A DNA stretch of 64,000 nucleotides from Candidatus Eiseniibacteriota bacterium (GTDB lineage Bacteria > Eisenbacteria > RBG-16-71-46), in contig JACRIW010000004.1 of the NCBI GenBank assembly GCA_016215625.1, forward strand, positions 1 to 64,000. The letters are read 5' to 3'. Both the position numbers and the translations under genes were made by a program. The notes below the pieces were generated by a model that searched no databases, was not told where the DNA came from, and was given only the letters and a program-made list of their open reading frames with translations. This document shows positions 36,077 to 44,640 of the stretch, in pieces; positions within the stretch are counted from its first letter, which is position 1, and each line of letters opens with the position of its first letter.

Positions 36077-37294
36077 TCAGTGGAAGACGCTGACCCCGAC
36101 GCGCGAGAACACGCCGCGGAAGTCGCGGTAGTCGAGTCCGCTCGAGCGGTTCGTGTCGCGCTCGTACGTGTTCACGTCGCCGTACACCCACCACGTCCCG
36201 AGCACGCGCACGCGGGCGCCGAAGCGCGCCTCGATCGTGTCGTAGGCGAGCATGTCGCCGCCGTCGGCGAGGATGCGGTCGTACTCGCGATGGCCGCTCA
36301 CGAGGCCGGCGCGCAGTTCGGTGCCGGACGTGGGGCGAGCGAGCAGCCCGAGCCGGATCGTACGGTCGGAGTAGTTCTCGTAGCCCTCGAAGAGGTCGGT
36401 CTTCGTGCCCACGTCGAGGCTCGCGTCGAGATCCACGCGCGACCCGAGCGGCGCCGCGTACCAGAACACCAGGTCGTGGTAGCGGTGCTTCTCCACCGGA
36501 TTGCCCGGCTGTTCGTTGCCGTCGGCGAGTGATGCCGGTTCCTCGTCGTACGTGCGGCGGCCGCGCTCGAGCTTCACGCCCGCGTAGTGCCGCGCGCCGA
36601 TCCGGAAGCGGTAGGAGCCGGACGCGCGCCAGTGCGACCAGTCGATCGAGTTGAGCGAGGCGACCTCGCCGTAGTCCTTGCGCACCTGCTCGGCTCCCGC
36701 GCGGAAGCGGTGGCGCGTGCCGGGCGCGTACTCGAGCACGGCCTCGCCGCCGTAGCGCCACCAGCTGTAGTCGCGCGTGTAGGCGAAGCCCGTGATCGTC
36801 GTGGCGTCGTCGTTCTGGTGCACCACGTCGAGGTCGAGCTCGAGCGAGGTGGAGGGGGAGAAGCGGTGCTGGAACCACTGGCTCAGGTGCGGATGCGTCG
36901 AGTCGATCTGGCGGAACGCGTCGAACCGGGTCTGGTTCCACGTGAACGTGGTGAGCGATCGGTTCGACCGGCCGAACCGCGAGTCTGCGCGCAGGTAGCC
37001 GGCGTTGCCCCACGCGCCGCTCGAACGCTCCTGCGTGGCCGGGCTGCGGAACACGTTGTCGTCGTTCGCGACGTACGCGCTCAGCCCGGCGATCCAGGCG
37101 AAGCCGTCCGCCGCGGCTTCGCGGCGCGAGGAGTCGAGCAGCGCCGCGGGCGGACCGAAGGCGCGGTCGGCGCCGCTCACGTCGTCGTCGTCCTCCTCGA
37201 TGCTCGAGGCGTGCGCCGCGCCGGCGAGCGCGAGCGCGGCGAGCAGCACGAGCGCGAGCGGAGGGAAGGCGCGGGAGAGTGTGAAGGGCTTCAT
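36077..37294 (-). CDS. Predicted outer-membrane beta-barrel protein
   Basis: This 405-residue exported protein has a signal peptide ('PPLALVLLAALALAGAAHA'), an acidic patch 'SIEEDDDDVSGAD' just after it, and many alternating amphipathic strands. It ends in '.SRVGVSVFH', close to an aromatic terminus. There are no cysteines in the mature part that I can see. It resembles putative oligomeric barrel or porin-type proteins but no family is certain. It begins 25 bp after the repeat-protein gene and is probably the last gene of the kamA-led transcript. Confidence 0.72.
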   Translation of the reverse strand: MKPFTLSRAFPPLALVLLAALALAGAAHASSIEEDDDDVSGADRAFGPPAALLDSSRREAAADGFAWIAGLSAYVANDDNVFRSPATQERSSGAWGNAGYLRADSRFGRSNRSLTTFTWNQTRFDAFRQIDSTHPHLSQWFQHRFSPSTSLELDLDVVHQNDDATTITGFAYTRDYSWWRYGGEAVLEYAPGTRHRFRAGAEQVRKDYGEVASLNSIDWSHWRASGSYRFRIGARHYAGVKLERGRRTYDEEPASLADGNEQPGNPVEKHRYHDLVFWYAAPLGSRVDLDASLDVGTKTDLFEGYENYSDRTIRLGLLARPTSGTELRAGLVSGHREYDRILADGGDMLAYDTIEARFGARVRVLGTWWVYGDVNTYERDTNRSSGLDYRDFRGVFSRVGVSVFH

Positions 37295-37319
37295 GACGTC
37301 CGTTTCCTTTCCCGGCGGA

Positions 37320-40300
37320 TCAGTGCCGGATGACGAGCTTCTGCGTGGCGTGACGCGCGCCGTTCGAGGCGCGCACGAGGTAGAGGCCGGGCGCGAGCGT
37401 GCTCGCGTCCACGGTCAGGCGGGTGCGGCCGGCGGCCGTGAACTCGACGGTCTGGCGCGCGACGCGGCGGCCGGCGACGTCGTGCACGTCGACGGCCCAC
37501 GTGCCGGGGGCCGCCGCCGAGAGCATCAGGCGGACTTCGCCGCGCGCGGGATTGGGGCCCTCGATCACGAGCGCGACTCCGGCGCGGGAGACGTCGCCCA
37601 CCGCGAGCGGCACGGGGTGCTCGAACTGCTGGCCGAAGATCTCGAACTCGTGCGGCCCGAGCGTGCCGGCGTCGTCGTCCGCCTGCCACACGACCAGCGA
37701 GCGGTTCATCGGGCCGGCGTTCGCGACGGCCGGATGGGACGCGTCGAACGTGGCGTTCAGGTCGGGCCCGGCGTCGCTCAGCCGGAAGTCGTTCTGGTCC
37801 ACCTCGGCGCCCGTCGCGGCGTCGAGCACCTGGCCGTAGATCTCGACCTCACCCACGGCGGTGCCGAAGTTGTCGTCGCCGTCCCAGGTGACGAGGTACT
37901 GGCGGGCCGCCGCGACGTAAGTGACCGACGGGGAGGCCGCGTCGGTGAGCGGATCGAGGTCGATTCCCATGTCGCTGATGCGGAAGTCGTCCGTGCCGAA
38001 CGCGAGGCCGTCCCCGCTCAGGAGCTGGCCGAAGATCTCGTTCTCGCCCTCGGCGAGCGCGGGGCCGAGATCGTCCCCTTCCCACACGACGAGGTAGGCG
38101 TCGTGCGAGGGGTCGTAGGCGACGGCCGGCTTGCTCGCGTCGAAGTTCGGGTCGGAATCCGGTCCCATGGTGCTGATGCGGAAGTCGTCGGCGCCGATCT
38201 CGGCGCCGGAGGCGCTCAGCCGCTGCCCGAACACTTCGGACTCGCCGTTGCGCAGCACCGCGCTCGAGTCGTCGCCGGACCACACGACGAGGAACTCCGC
38301 GCGCTGCGTGTCGAACGCCACCGCGGGGTCGAGCGCATCGAAGTTCGGGTCGCCGTCGAAGCCCATGCTGCTGACGCGAAAGTCGTTCGCGCCGATCGGT
38401 GCGCCCATGTCGTCGAGGCGCTGGGCGAAGATCTCGAGCTCGCCTTCGACGGTCGCGCCGCCCGCGTCGTCGCCGTCCCACACGACGAGGAACTCGTCCT
38501 GCAGGTGGTTGTACGCCACGCGCGGGTGCGCCGCGTCGTACAGCGCGTCGCCGTCCGGCCCCATGTCGCTGATGCGGAAATCGTCGGCGCCGATCTCGTG
38601 GCCCTGGGGGTCGAGCAACTGGCCGTAGATCTCGAACTCGCCGTTCACGAGGCCCCCTTCGTTCGTCTCGCCGGCCCACACGACGAGCCACCGGCGGTGC
38701 GTCGTGTCGAAGGTGACCGCCACGTCCTGGGCGTCGTACGCCGGGTCGCCGTCGGGGCCCATGCTGCTGATGCGGAACTGCAGCGGGCCGATGGGGGCGC
38801 CGGTCACCGCGCTCACGCGGCGGCCGAAGATCTCCGTCTCGCCGTCCACGAGCGCGCCCGTCGTGTCGTCCGCCTCCCAGACCACGAGGTATTCGGCGTC
38901 GGCGGGGTTGTACGCGATCTGCGGGAAGCGGGCGTCCCAGTCGACGTCGCCGTCGGGGCCCATGTCGCTGATCCGCATGTCGTCGGTGCCCTGTTCGCGG
39001 CCCTGGCCGTTCAGGCGCTGGCCGTAGATCTCGAACTCGTCGTCCACCAGCCCGAGCGTGTCCGTGTCCGCGTGCCACACGACGAAGTACTCGATGGTGC
39101 CGTTCGTGCGCGCGCAGACCGCGGGCGCGGCGGCGCCGACGTTGATGTGCCCGGGGATGCCCATGTTGCTCATCGGGAAGTCGTTCGCACGCGACTCGGC
39201 GCCGGTCGAGGCGTTGACGAGCTGGCCGAAGATCTCGAACTCGCCCGAGACGAGGCCGCTGCCCTTGTCGTCCCCTTCCCAGCTGATCAGGTACTCGCTG
39301 GTCGCGCTGTCGAAGCCGACCGCGGGACTGCGCGCGTCGAACAGCGGATCGCCGTCGGGACCCATCTCGGAGTAGCGCATGTCGTTCGTGCCGGTCTCCG
39401 CGCCGGTCGTGGCGTTGATCAGCTGCCCGAAGATCTCGCGTTCGCCCTCGACCAGGCGCGGGCCGTTGTCGTCGCCCGACCACACGACGAAGAACGTGTT
39501 CGCGCCGGCCGCGTAGGCGACCGCCGGATCCTGCGCGTCGTAGAGCGCGTCGCCGTCGGGGCCCATGTCGCTGATCCGGAAGTCGTTGGTGCCGGTCTCG
39601 GCGCCGGTCGATGCGGTGAGGCGCTGGCCCCAGATCTCGAACTCGTCGTCGGCGAGCGGCGCGCCGTCGTCGCCCGACCACACGACGAGGTACTGGCCCG
39701 CGCCGTAGGCGAGGGCAGGGGCGTGCGCGCCGGCCGTGACCACGCCGTCGGCGCCCATGTCGCTCACGCGGAAGTCGTTCGTGCCTGCCTCGAGGGCGGT
39801 CGCGCCGGCGAGGCGCTGCGCGAAGATCTCGGACTCGCCGTTCACGAGCGGGAACGTGTTGTCGTCCCCTTCCCAGACGACGAGGTACTCGTTGTTCACG
39901 GAGTTCCACACGACCGCGGGGTTCTCGGCGTCGTACAGCGGATCGAAGTTCGGGCCCATGTCGCTGATGCGGAAGTCGTTCGTGCCGACCTCGGCTCCGG
40001 TCGCGCCCGCGAGGCGCTGGCCGAAGATCTCGAACTCGCCGTTCGCGGTGACACCGGTGCTGTCGTCACCCGACCACACCACGAGGTACTCGTTGTTCGT
40101 CGCGTTCCAGGCCACGGCGGGCGAGGTGGCGTCGGAACTCGTGTCGCCGTTCGTGCCCATGTCGCTCACACGGAAGTCGTTCGCACCCACGGCGGCGCCC
40201 GTGGAGGCGTTGATGCGCTGCGCGTAGATCTCGAACTCGCCGTCGGCGTTGCCGGGCGTGTCGTCGTCCCCTTCCCACACGACGAGGTACTCGCCGTTGG

Positions 40301-41078
40301 TCGCGTTGTACGCGACGGCGGAGTTGCGTCCGTCGTAGGTGAGGTCGCCGTCCGGGCCCATGAAGCTGATGCGGAAGTCGTTCGTGCCGATCTCGGGATC
40401 CACGGTCACGGGGTAAGCGGCCGCGGCGAGCGCCCCGCCGTCCACCGTGATCCGCACGGAGTGCGCGTCGACGTCCATCCTCGCCGCGAGCTTCGCGCCC
40501 GACGCGTCCACGACCGTCACCTGCCCGAGGCTGACGACACCCTCGGCGTCGCGCCACATCCAGCCGTGCTCGCCGCTCTCGAACGTACCGGAGCTGGCGA
40601 CGGCGCCTTCGATGACGAAGTCACCGCGTCGTGCCGGGGCGTGCGCGAGCACGAAATCCTGCTCGATCGCGCGCGCGAGCGGGCGGTAGCGCTCGACGAA
40701 GCCGTCGCGCTCGAACGTCACGGCGTCGTCGTGGGTCGCGGGAGCCACCGGGGCGGCCGGGGACTCGGCGCCTTCGACACCTGCGGCGCGCAGCGTCCAG
40801 CTCCAGCGTGGGCCGCGGCGTGCCTCGAACGCGACGCCCTCGCGCGTGAAGCGCGCGGTGTGACGCGGATGCACGAGCGTGAAGCCGCCGTCCACCGGTG
40901 CGAGCGTGTTGACCGCGCGCGCGATCGCCTCGTCGGGCGTGATGCGCGCGGGCGTCGTGGCCGCGGGGGCCGCGGCGGACGGCGCGGGAGCGTGCGCCGG
41001 GAGCAGGCGCGCTCCCGCCACGGCGAGTGTGACGGCGAGGGCGAGTGCGACGGCGTGACGTGGCGTGGCGGGCGTCAT
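37320..41078 (-). CDS. Large exported protein with 14 tandem repeats and a FlgD-like tail
   Basis: This 1252-residue protein starts at the ATG at 41078. After a hydrophobic N-terminus come about 180 residues ending in 'AAYPVTVDPE', which resembles the DUF7948-type domain found before beta-propeller repeats. Residues about 229-1150 are 14 repeats of 64-68 residues with consensus 'NDFRISDMGPDGD', 'EYLVVWEGDD' and 'GEFEIFGQRL'. Fourteen is two seven-bladed propellers, an inference. The acidic GDD/GE loops could bind calcium. The C-terminus is a FlgD-like sorting tail ('DVAGRRVARQTVEF', 'APGLYLVRA'). It is probably surface-exposed. Confidence 0.88.
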   Translation of the reverse strand: MTPATPRHAVALALAVTLAVAGARLLPAHAPAPSAAAPAATTPARITPDEAIARAVNTLAPVDGGFTLVHPRHTARFTREGVAFEARRGPRWSWTLRAAGVEGAESPAAPVAPATHDDAVTFERDGFVERYRPLARAIEQDFVLAHAPARRGDFVIEGAVASSGTFESGEHGWMWRDAEGVVSLGQVTVVDASGAKLAARMDVDAHSVRITVDGGALAAAAYPVTVDPEIGTNDFRISFMGPDGDLTYDGRNSAVAYNATNGEYLVVWEGDDDTPGNADGEFEIYAQRINASTGAAVGANDFRVSDMGTNGDTSSDATSPAVAWNATNNEYLVVWSGDDSTGVTANGEFEIFGQRLAGATGAEVGTNDFRISDMGPNFDPLYDAENPAVVWNSVNNEYLVVWEGDDNTFPLVNGESEIFAQRLAGATALEAGTNDFRVSDMGADGVVTAGAHAPALAYGAGQYLVVWSGDDGAPLADDEFEIWGQRLTASTGAETGTNDFRISDMGPDGDALYDAQDPAVAYAAGANTFFVVWSGDDNGPRLVEGEREIFGQLINATTGAETGTNDMRYSEMGPDGDPLFDARSPAVGFDSATSEYLISWEGDDKGSGLVSGEFEIFGQLVNASTGAESRANDFPMSNMGIPGHINVGAAAPAVCARTNGTIEYFVVWHADTDTLGLVDDEFEIYGQRLNGQGREQGTDDMRISDMGPDGDVDWDARFPQIAYNPADAEYLVVWEADDTTGALVDGETEIFGRRVSAVTGAPIGPLQFRISSMGPDGDPAYDAQDVAVTFDTTHRRWLVVWAGETNEGGLVNGEFEIYGQLLDPQGHEIGADDFRISDMGPDGDALYDAAHPRVAYNHLQDEFLVVWDGDDAGGATVEGELEIFAQRLDDMGAPIGANDFRVSSMGFDGDPNFDALDPAVAFDTQRAEFLVVWSGDDSSAVLRNGESEVFGQRLSASGAEIGADDFRISTMGPDSDPNFDASKPAVAYDPSHDAYLVVWEGDDLGPALAEGENEIFGQLLSGDGLAFGTDDFRISDMGIDLDPLTDAASPSVTYVAAARQYLVTWDGDDNFGTAVGEVEIYGQVLDAATGAEVDQNDFRLSDAGPDLNATFDASHPAVANAGPMNRSLVVWQADDDAGTLGPHEFEIFGQQFEHPVPLAVGDVSRAGVALVIEGPNPARGEVRLMLSAAAPGTWAVDVHDVAGRRVARQTVEFTAAGRTRLTVDASTLAPGLYLVRASNGARHATQKLVIRH
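37625..40394 (-). repeat. Coding region of 14 diverged tandem repeats (about 200 bp each)
   Basis: The repeats run from about residue 229 of the protein to the start of the FlgD-like tail. Each repeat has a DFRIS/DMG start, a VVWxGDD middle and an EIFGQ end. Units differ by a few residues in length and show moderate divergence, so they are old copies rather than recent slippage. Confidence 0.85.
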
Positions 41079-41098
41079 GAGTGTCCTCGAGGGGGCGG

Positions 41099-42160
41099 TC
41101 AGTCTTCGAGTTCGGAGGCGAAGGCGTGGCCGGCGTACGCGGTGACCGGAGCGGACTCGCGCGGAGCGGGCGTGCCGAAGTAGCGGCGGTGGGCGCGGTC
41201 CACGATCTCCGCGACCAGGGTGTCGAACGTGTAGCCCGCGACGCCGGCGGCGCGCATGTACGAGCCGCCCGCGCCGAGCGACGCCATGGAGTTGATCTCG
41301 AGCACGCTCGGCTCGCCGTCGAGGCCGATGCGCACGTCGATGCGCGCGTAGTCGCGGCATCCGCACGCGCGCCAGACCCTGTGCGCGAGCGCATGCAGCT
41401 TGCGCTCGAGTACGACGTCGAGCGGGGCCGGGCAGACCTTTTCGGGCTCGTCGTCCGTCTTGTGGAACTTGTCGCCCTTGCTGACGATGCGCGAGGCACG
41501 GCCGCCGAAGTCGAGCTCGACGATCGGGAGCACTTCGACCGGGTCGTTGCCGAGCAGGCCGATCGCGACTTCGCGGCCGTCGACGTACTCCTCGACGAGC
41601 GCGTCCTGACCGTACGTGGCGACGATGCCGGCCACGGCGGCCTCGACCTCGGCGCGATCGTGCACGAGCGACAGCCCGAGGCTCGTGGACTCGTGGCGCG
41701 GCTTCACGACGAGCGGGAAGCGCAGCGACTCGTCGAAGTCCGCGGCCGACCACATCGTGCAGAAGCGCGGCGTGCGTACGCCCGCCTTCTCGATGAGCAG
41801 CTTCGTGAGCACCTTGTCCAGGCATGCCGCGTGGCCGCGCGGGCTCGAGCCCGTGTAGGGCACGCCGATGCTCTCGAGCACGCCGGGCACGTGCACGTAG
41901 CGGCACTCGCCCTGCACGCCGTAGGCCATGTTGAACACCATGCCCGTGGGTCGTCCGGTCGCGGGGTCGGCCGGCATGAACTCCGCCAGGCGCGCGAACA
42001 GCGTGCCGTCGCCTTCGAGCACGATGGCCTCGTGGCCGGCGGTACGCAGCGCGTCGAGGACGCCCTGCACGGCGGCGCGGCCGTACTTCTCGGCCGTCGG
42101 CACGCCGAAGCGGGCGACGACACCTTCGTTCCTGCGGTTGCGGACGACGGCGATCTTCAT
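41099..42160 (-). CDS. ATP-grasp ligase (D-Ala-D-Ala-ligase-like)
   Basis: This 353-residue enzyme has an ATP-grasp fold. 'MKIAVVRNRRNEG' opens the N-domain. 'GVPYTGSSPRGHAACLDKVLTKLL' is like the D-Ala ligase substrate region, 'PLVVKPRHESTSLGLSLV' carries the ATP-binding Lys and loop, and 'ARIDVRIGLDGEPSVLEINSMASLG' supplies the Mg ligands (Asp, Glu and Asn). It is predicted to form an amide bond through an acyl phosphate. No peptidoglycan genes lie near it. Its ATG overlaps the stop of the 7TM gene, so the two proteins are made together. Confidence 0.88.
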   Translation of the reverse strand: MKIAVVRNRRNEGVVARFGVPTAEKYGRAAVQGVLDALRTAGHEAIVLEGDGTLFARLAEFMPADPATGRPTGMVFNMAYGVQGECRYVHVPGVLESIGVPYTGSSPRGHAACLDKVLTKLLIEKAGVRTPRFCTMWSAADFDESLRFPLVVKPRHESTSLGLSLVHDRAEVEAAVAGIVATYGQDALVEEYVDGREVAIGLLGNDPVEVLPIVELDFGGRASRIVSKGDKFHKTDDEPEKVCPAPLDVVLERKLHALAHRVWRACGCRDYARIDVRIGLDGEPSVLEINSMASLGAGGSYMRAAGVAGYTFDTLVAEIVDRAHRRYFGTPAPRESAPVTAYAGHAFASELED

Positions 42161-43062
42161 GACGCGGAACTCTCCGGCGTGGTGGTGGTGACCGTGGAGG
42201 GAAGTTCGTACGAGTCGGTCATGGCCTTGCGGGCCGCTTCGAGCCGCTTGCGGCGTTTCTTGCGCCGGCGCTTCTTGACCGGCGGATTCAGCGAGGCGAA
42301 CAGTCGGAAGCCGAGGAACTCGGCGGTGAGCAACATGAGCGCGACCTCGACGAGCAGCAGTTCGGGATGGTCGAAGAGCAGCGCCTCGAACCCGCGCACC
42401 GCCGACAGCTGCGCGATGAACACGCCGAGCGCGACGGTGGCGAAGCCGCGCCAGAGCGCCGAGCGCGGGCCTTCGCGGCGCAGCGCCGAGGCGAAGCCCT
42501 CGGCCGTCAGGCTCAGCACGACGATCGGGAAGTAGCCCGCGCGAGTCAGCGCGTGCCAGCCGAACGCGCGGCCGACGAGCACGGTGAGCACGATCACGAG
42601 CGCGACCGTGCTGAGCACGGACGAGAGCCGGGCGTACCGGGGCAGCTTCATGCGCGCGAGCAGCGGCCGCACGGCGACGATCGTCGCGAGCACGACCGTG
42701 ACGAACGTCAGACCGACCACGAGCCCGGTCATGCGGAACGCGATCGCGAGCAGCACGGAGCGGAAAGGCCCGAGGACACGTACGCCGAGCGTGAGGCGGA
42801 AGAACACGGCGAAGAGCGCGCCGAGCGGCACGAGCAGCACGTGCGAGAGGTGCGACGACAGCGGGCCGTGCGCGTGCCGGAGCGCCACGAACTGGCGCAC
42901 GGGCTCGGCGAGCGGGGAGGGCACGAGCTTGAGCGCGAGCACGAACGCCGCGAGCGCGAGCAGGGCGAGCATGGTGCCGCGGCGGAGCGCACGGCGGCGT
43001 GCGATGCGCTGTTCGCGCTTCGACGGGCCGGCGCTCACGGGCGTGAGGGTGTCACTCGCCAT
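42157..43062 (-). CDS. Seven-TM protein of the 7TM-transglutaminase (UUP1-like) family, without the transglutaminase domain
   Basis: This 301-residue protein starts at the ATG at 43062 with a basic N-terminus ('KREQRIARRRALRRG'), about seven membrane helices and a basic C-terminal tail ('PPVKKRRRKKRRKRLEAARK'). 'LTRAGYFPIVVLSLTAEGFA' is characteristic of the 7TM domain usually fused to an inactive transglutaminase. Here the domain stands alone. Family members I know of lie beside ATP-grasp ligases, as this one does. It overlaps the GGT gene by 11 bp and the ligase gene by 4 bp. Confidence 0.8.
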   Translation of the reverse strand: MASDTLTPVSAGPSKREQRIARRRALRRGTMLALLALAAFVLALKLVPSPLAEPVRQFVALRHAHGPLSSHLSHVLLVPLGALFAVFFRLTLGVRVLGPFRSVLLAIAFRMTGLVVGLTFVTVVLATIVAVRPLLARMKLPRYARLSSVLSTVALVIVLTVLVGRAFGWHALTRAGYFPIVVLSLTAEGFASALRREGPRSALWRGFATVALGVFIAQLSAVRGFEALLFDHPELLLVEVALMLLTAEFLGFRLFASLNPPVKKRRRKKRRKRLEAARKAMTDSYELPSTVTTTTPESSAS

Positions 43063-44635
43063 GGGCGACCCCTTCGCGGCGCGGATCGGCGACGCCGCTC
43101 CAGGCGCCGGCTTCGTCGCGCACGAGCGCCTGCACGCAGCCCATCGCGTAGCTGCGCGCCGCGCGCGGCACGAGCGGCCCACGGAAACGCCGCGCGAGCC
43201 GGTCGAGCAGCGCCGGGCTCGAGGCGCGCGACTCGACCATGTACGGCCCCGGCAGCGTGGGGTGCACGCGCGGCGCATCCACGGCCTCGGCGATCGTGCG
43301 GCCACGCAGCGTGGCCTGCAGGATCACCTGGAGGAGCGACGACGTGATGCGACGGCTGCCGGCGGCGCCGAGCGTGAACCACGGCGTGCGTGCGGTCCCG
43401 GCGGGCCCGCGGAACACCACCGTGGGGGCGGCGTTCGACTGCGGGCGCGCGCCGGAGCGCAGTCGCGCCGGTCCGCGGCGGCGCGAGCACGTGCAGAGGT
43501 AGTTGTTGTAGAAGAAGCCGAGCTTCTCGTTCGCGACCTTGGCGCCGAAGAGCGACTGGATGGACTGCGTGAGCGAGACCACCATGCCGTCGGAGTCGGC
43601 GACGCAGAGGTGCGTCGTGTCGCCCGGGCCTTCGGGCTGGGCGATGCGCGGGCGCGGCATGCGCGCGAGCGTTTCGGCCGCGATTTCGCCCGCGTGCTCG
43701 GCGCCGAGCATGAAATCCAGGAATGTGCCGGTGAAGCGGTCGGCGGGCAGCGGCCAGCGCGCGCGCTCGCGGAAGACACCGTCCACGACGAGCGCGAAGC
43801 GCTCGTACCAGAGCGCTTCGTCACCGGCCGTTTCGTCGAGCGAGAGCGCTTCGGCGAGGCGCAGGCCGAGCAACAGCTGCAGACCACCGCCGGGCGGGGG
43901 CACGGTCACGACCTCGTGGCCGCGGAAGTTCATCGAGAGCGGCTCGCGCTCCGCGGGGCGGGCGGCGGCCGCGAGGTCTTCGAGCCCGATCAACCCCTCG
44001 TGCACGCGCATGTCGTCCGCGATCTCGCGCGCGAGGCCGCCGGTGTAGAAGTCCTGGACGCCGTGACGGGCGAGCCGTTCGAGCGTCGCGGCGAGTTCCG
44101 CCTGGCGCAGCAGCGTGCCGCGGCGCGGCGCCTTGCCGCCGGGCAGGAACGTGCGCGCGCCGAACCCGGTCGCCGCGAGCGCGTCCGTGCACCACTGTAC
44201 GTGGCGACGCAGCAGGGGCGAGACGGCGAAGCCTTCGCGAGCCGCGCGGCGCGCGGGCTCGAGTACGCGCGCGACCGGCAGGCGTCCGAAGCGCTCGCTC
44301 AGCGCGCCCACGGTGGCCGGCATGGAAGGCACGGTCGTCGCGCGGAAGCCCTTGCGCTGGGCGGCACGGTCGATCGCACGCCGCGTCGCGCCGCGCGGCG
44401 CGTGCGAGTGCCCGTCGAGCACGGTGCACGTGCCGGCCGGCGCGTGCACGAGCAGCGTCGCCTGGCCGCCGAGACCCGAGCCGCTCGGCTCGACCACCGC
44501 GAGCGTCCACGCCGCGGCCGCCGCGGCGTCGGCGGCGTTGCCGCCCGCGCGCAGCATCTCGAGCGCGGCCTCGGTGGCGAGCGGGTGCGCCGTGGCGACG
44601 GCGTGGCCCGTGCGGATGGCGGTCGGTGAGGTCAC
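43052..44635 (-). CDS. Gamma-glutamyltransferase family protein (no signal peptide)
   Basis: This 527-residue Ntn-hydrolase starts at the GTG at 44635, 5 bp after the kamA stop. 'AALEMLRAGGNAADAAAAAAW' and 'SGSGLGGQATLLVH' belong to the large subunit. 'GPGDTTHLCVADSDGMVVSL' contains the Thr nucleophile at which the proenzyme cleaves itself, and 'LGAAGSRRITSSLLQVI' holds the substrate-binding Gly/Ser region. It has no export signal, so it probably acts in the cytoplasm, unlike typical periplasmic GGT. It would release or transfer gamma-glutamyl groups or hydrolyse a related amide. Confidence 0.88.
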   Translation of the reverse strand: MTSPTAIRTGHAVATAHPLATEAALEMLRAGGNAADAAAAAAWTLAVVEPSGSGLGGQATLLVHAPAGTCTVLDGHSHAPRGATRRAIDRAAQRKGFRATTVPSMPATVGALSERFGRLPVARVLEPARRAAREGFAVSPLLRRHVQWCTDALAATGFGARTFLPGGKAPRRGTLLRQAELAATLERLARHGVQDFYTGGLAREIADDMRVHEGLIGLEDLAAAARPAEREPLSMNFRGHEVVTVPPPGGGLQLLLGLRLAEALSLDETAGDEALWYERFALVVDGVFRERARWPLPADRFTGTFLDFMLGAEHAGEIAAETLARMPRPRIAQPEGPGDTTHLCVADSDGMVVSLTQSIQSLFGAKVANEKLGFFYNNYLCTCSRRRGPARLRSGARPQSNAAPTVVFRGPAGTARTPWFTLGAAGSRRITSSLLQVILQATLRGRTIAEAVDAPRVHPTLPGPYMVESRASSPALLDRLARRFRGPLVPRAARSYAMGCVQALVRDEAGAWSGVADPRREGVAHGE

Positions 44636-44640
44636 GGGAT

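Noticed and set aside
37625-40394. Regular 200-bp spacing as a possible satellite or CRISPR-like array
   Set aside because: The repeats are in frame within a coding gene, long and diverged, with no spacers.
37005-41183. A 1392-codon open frame on the plus strand opposite the repeat-protein gene
   Set aside because: It is a shadow of the minus-strand gene: GC-rich codons leave few stops, and the translation is low-complexity with no domain.
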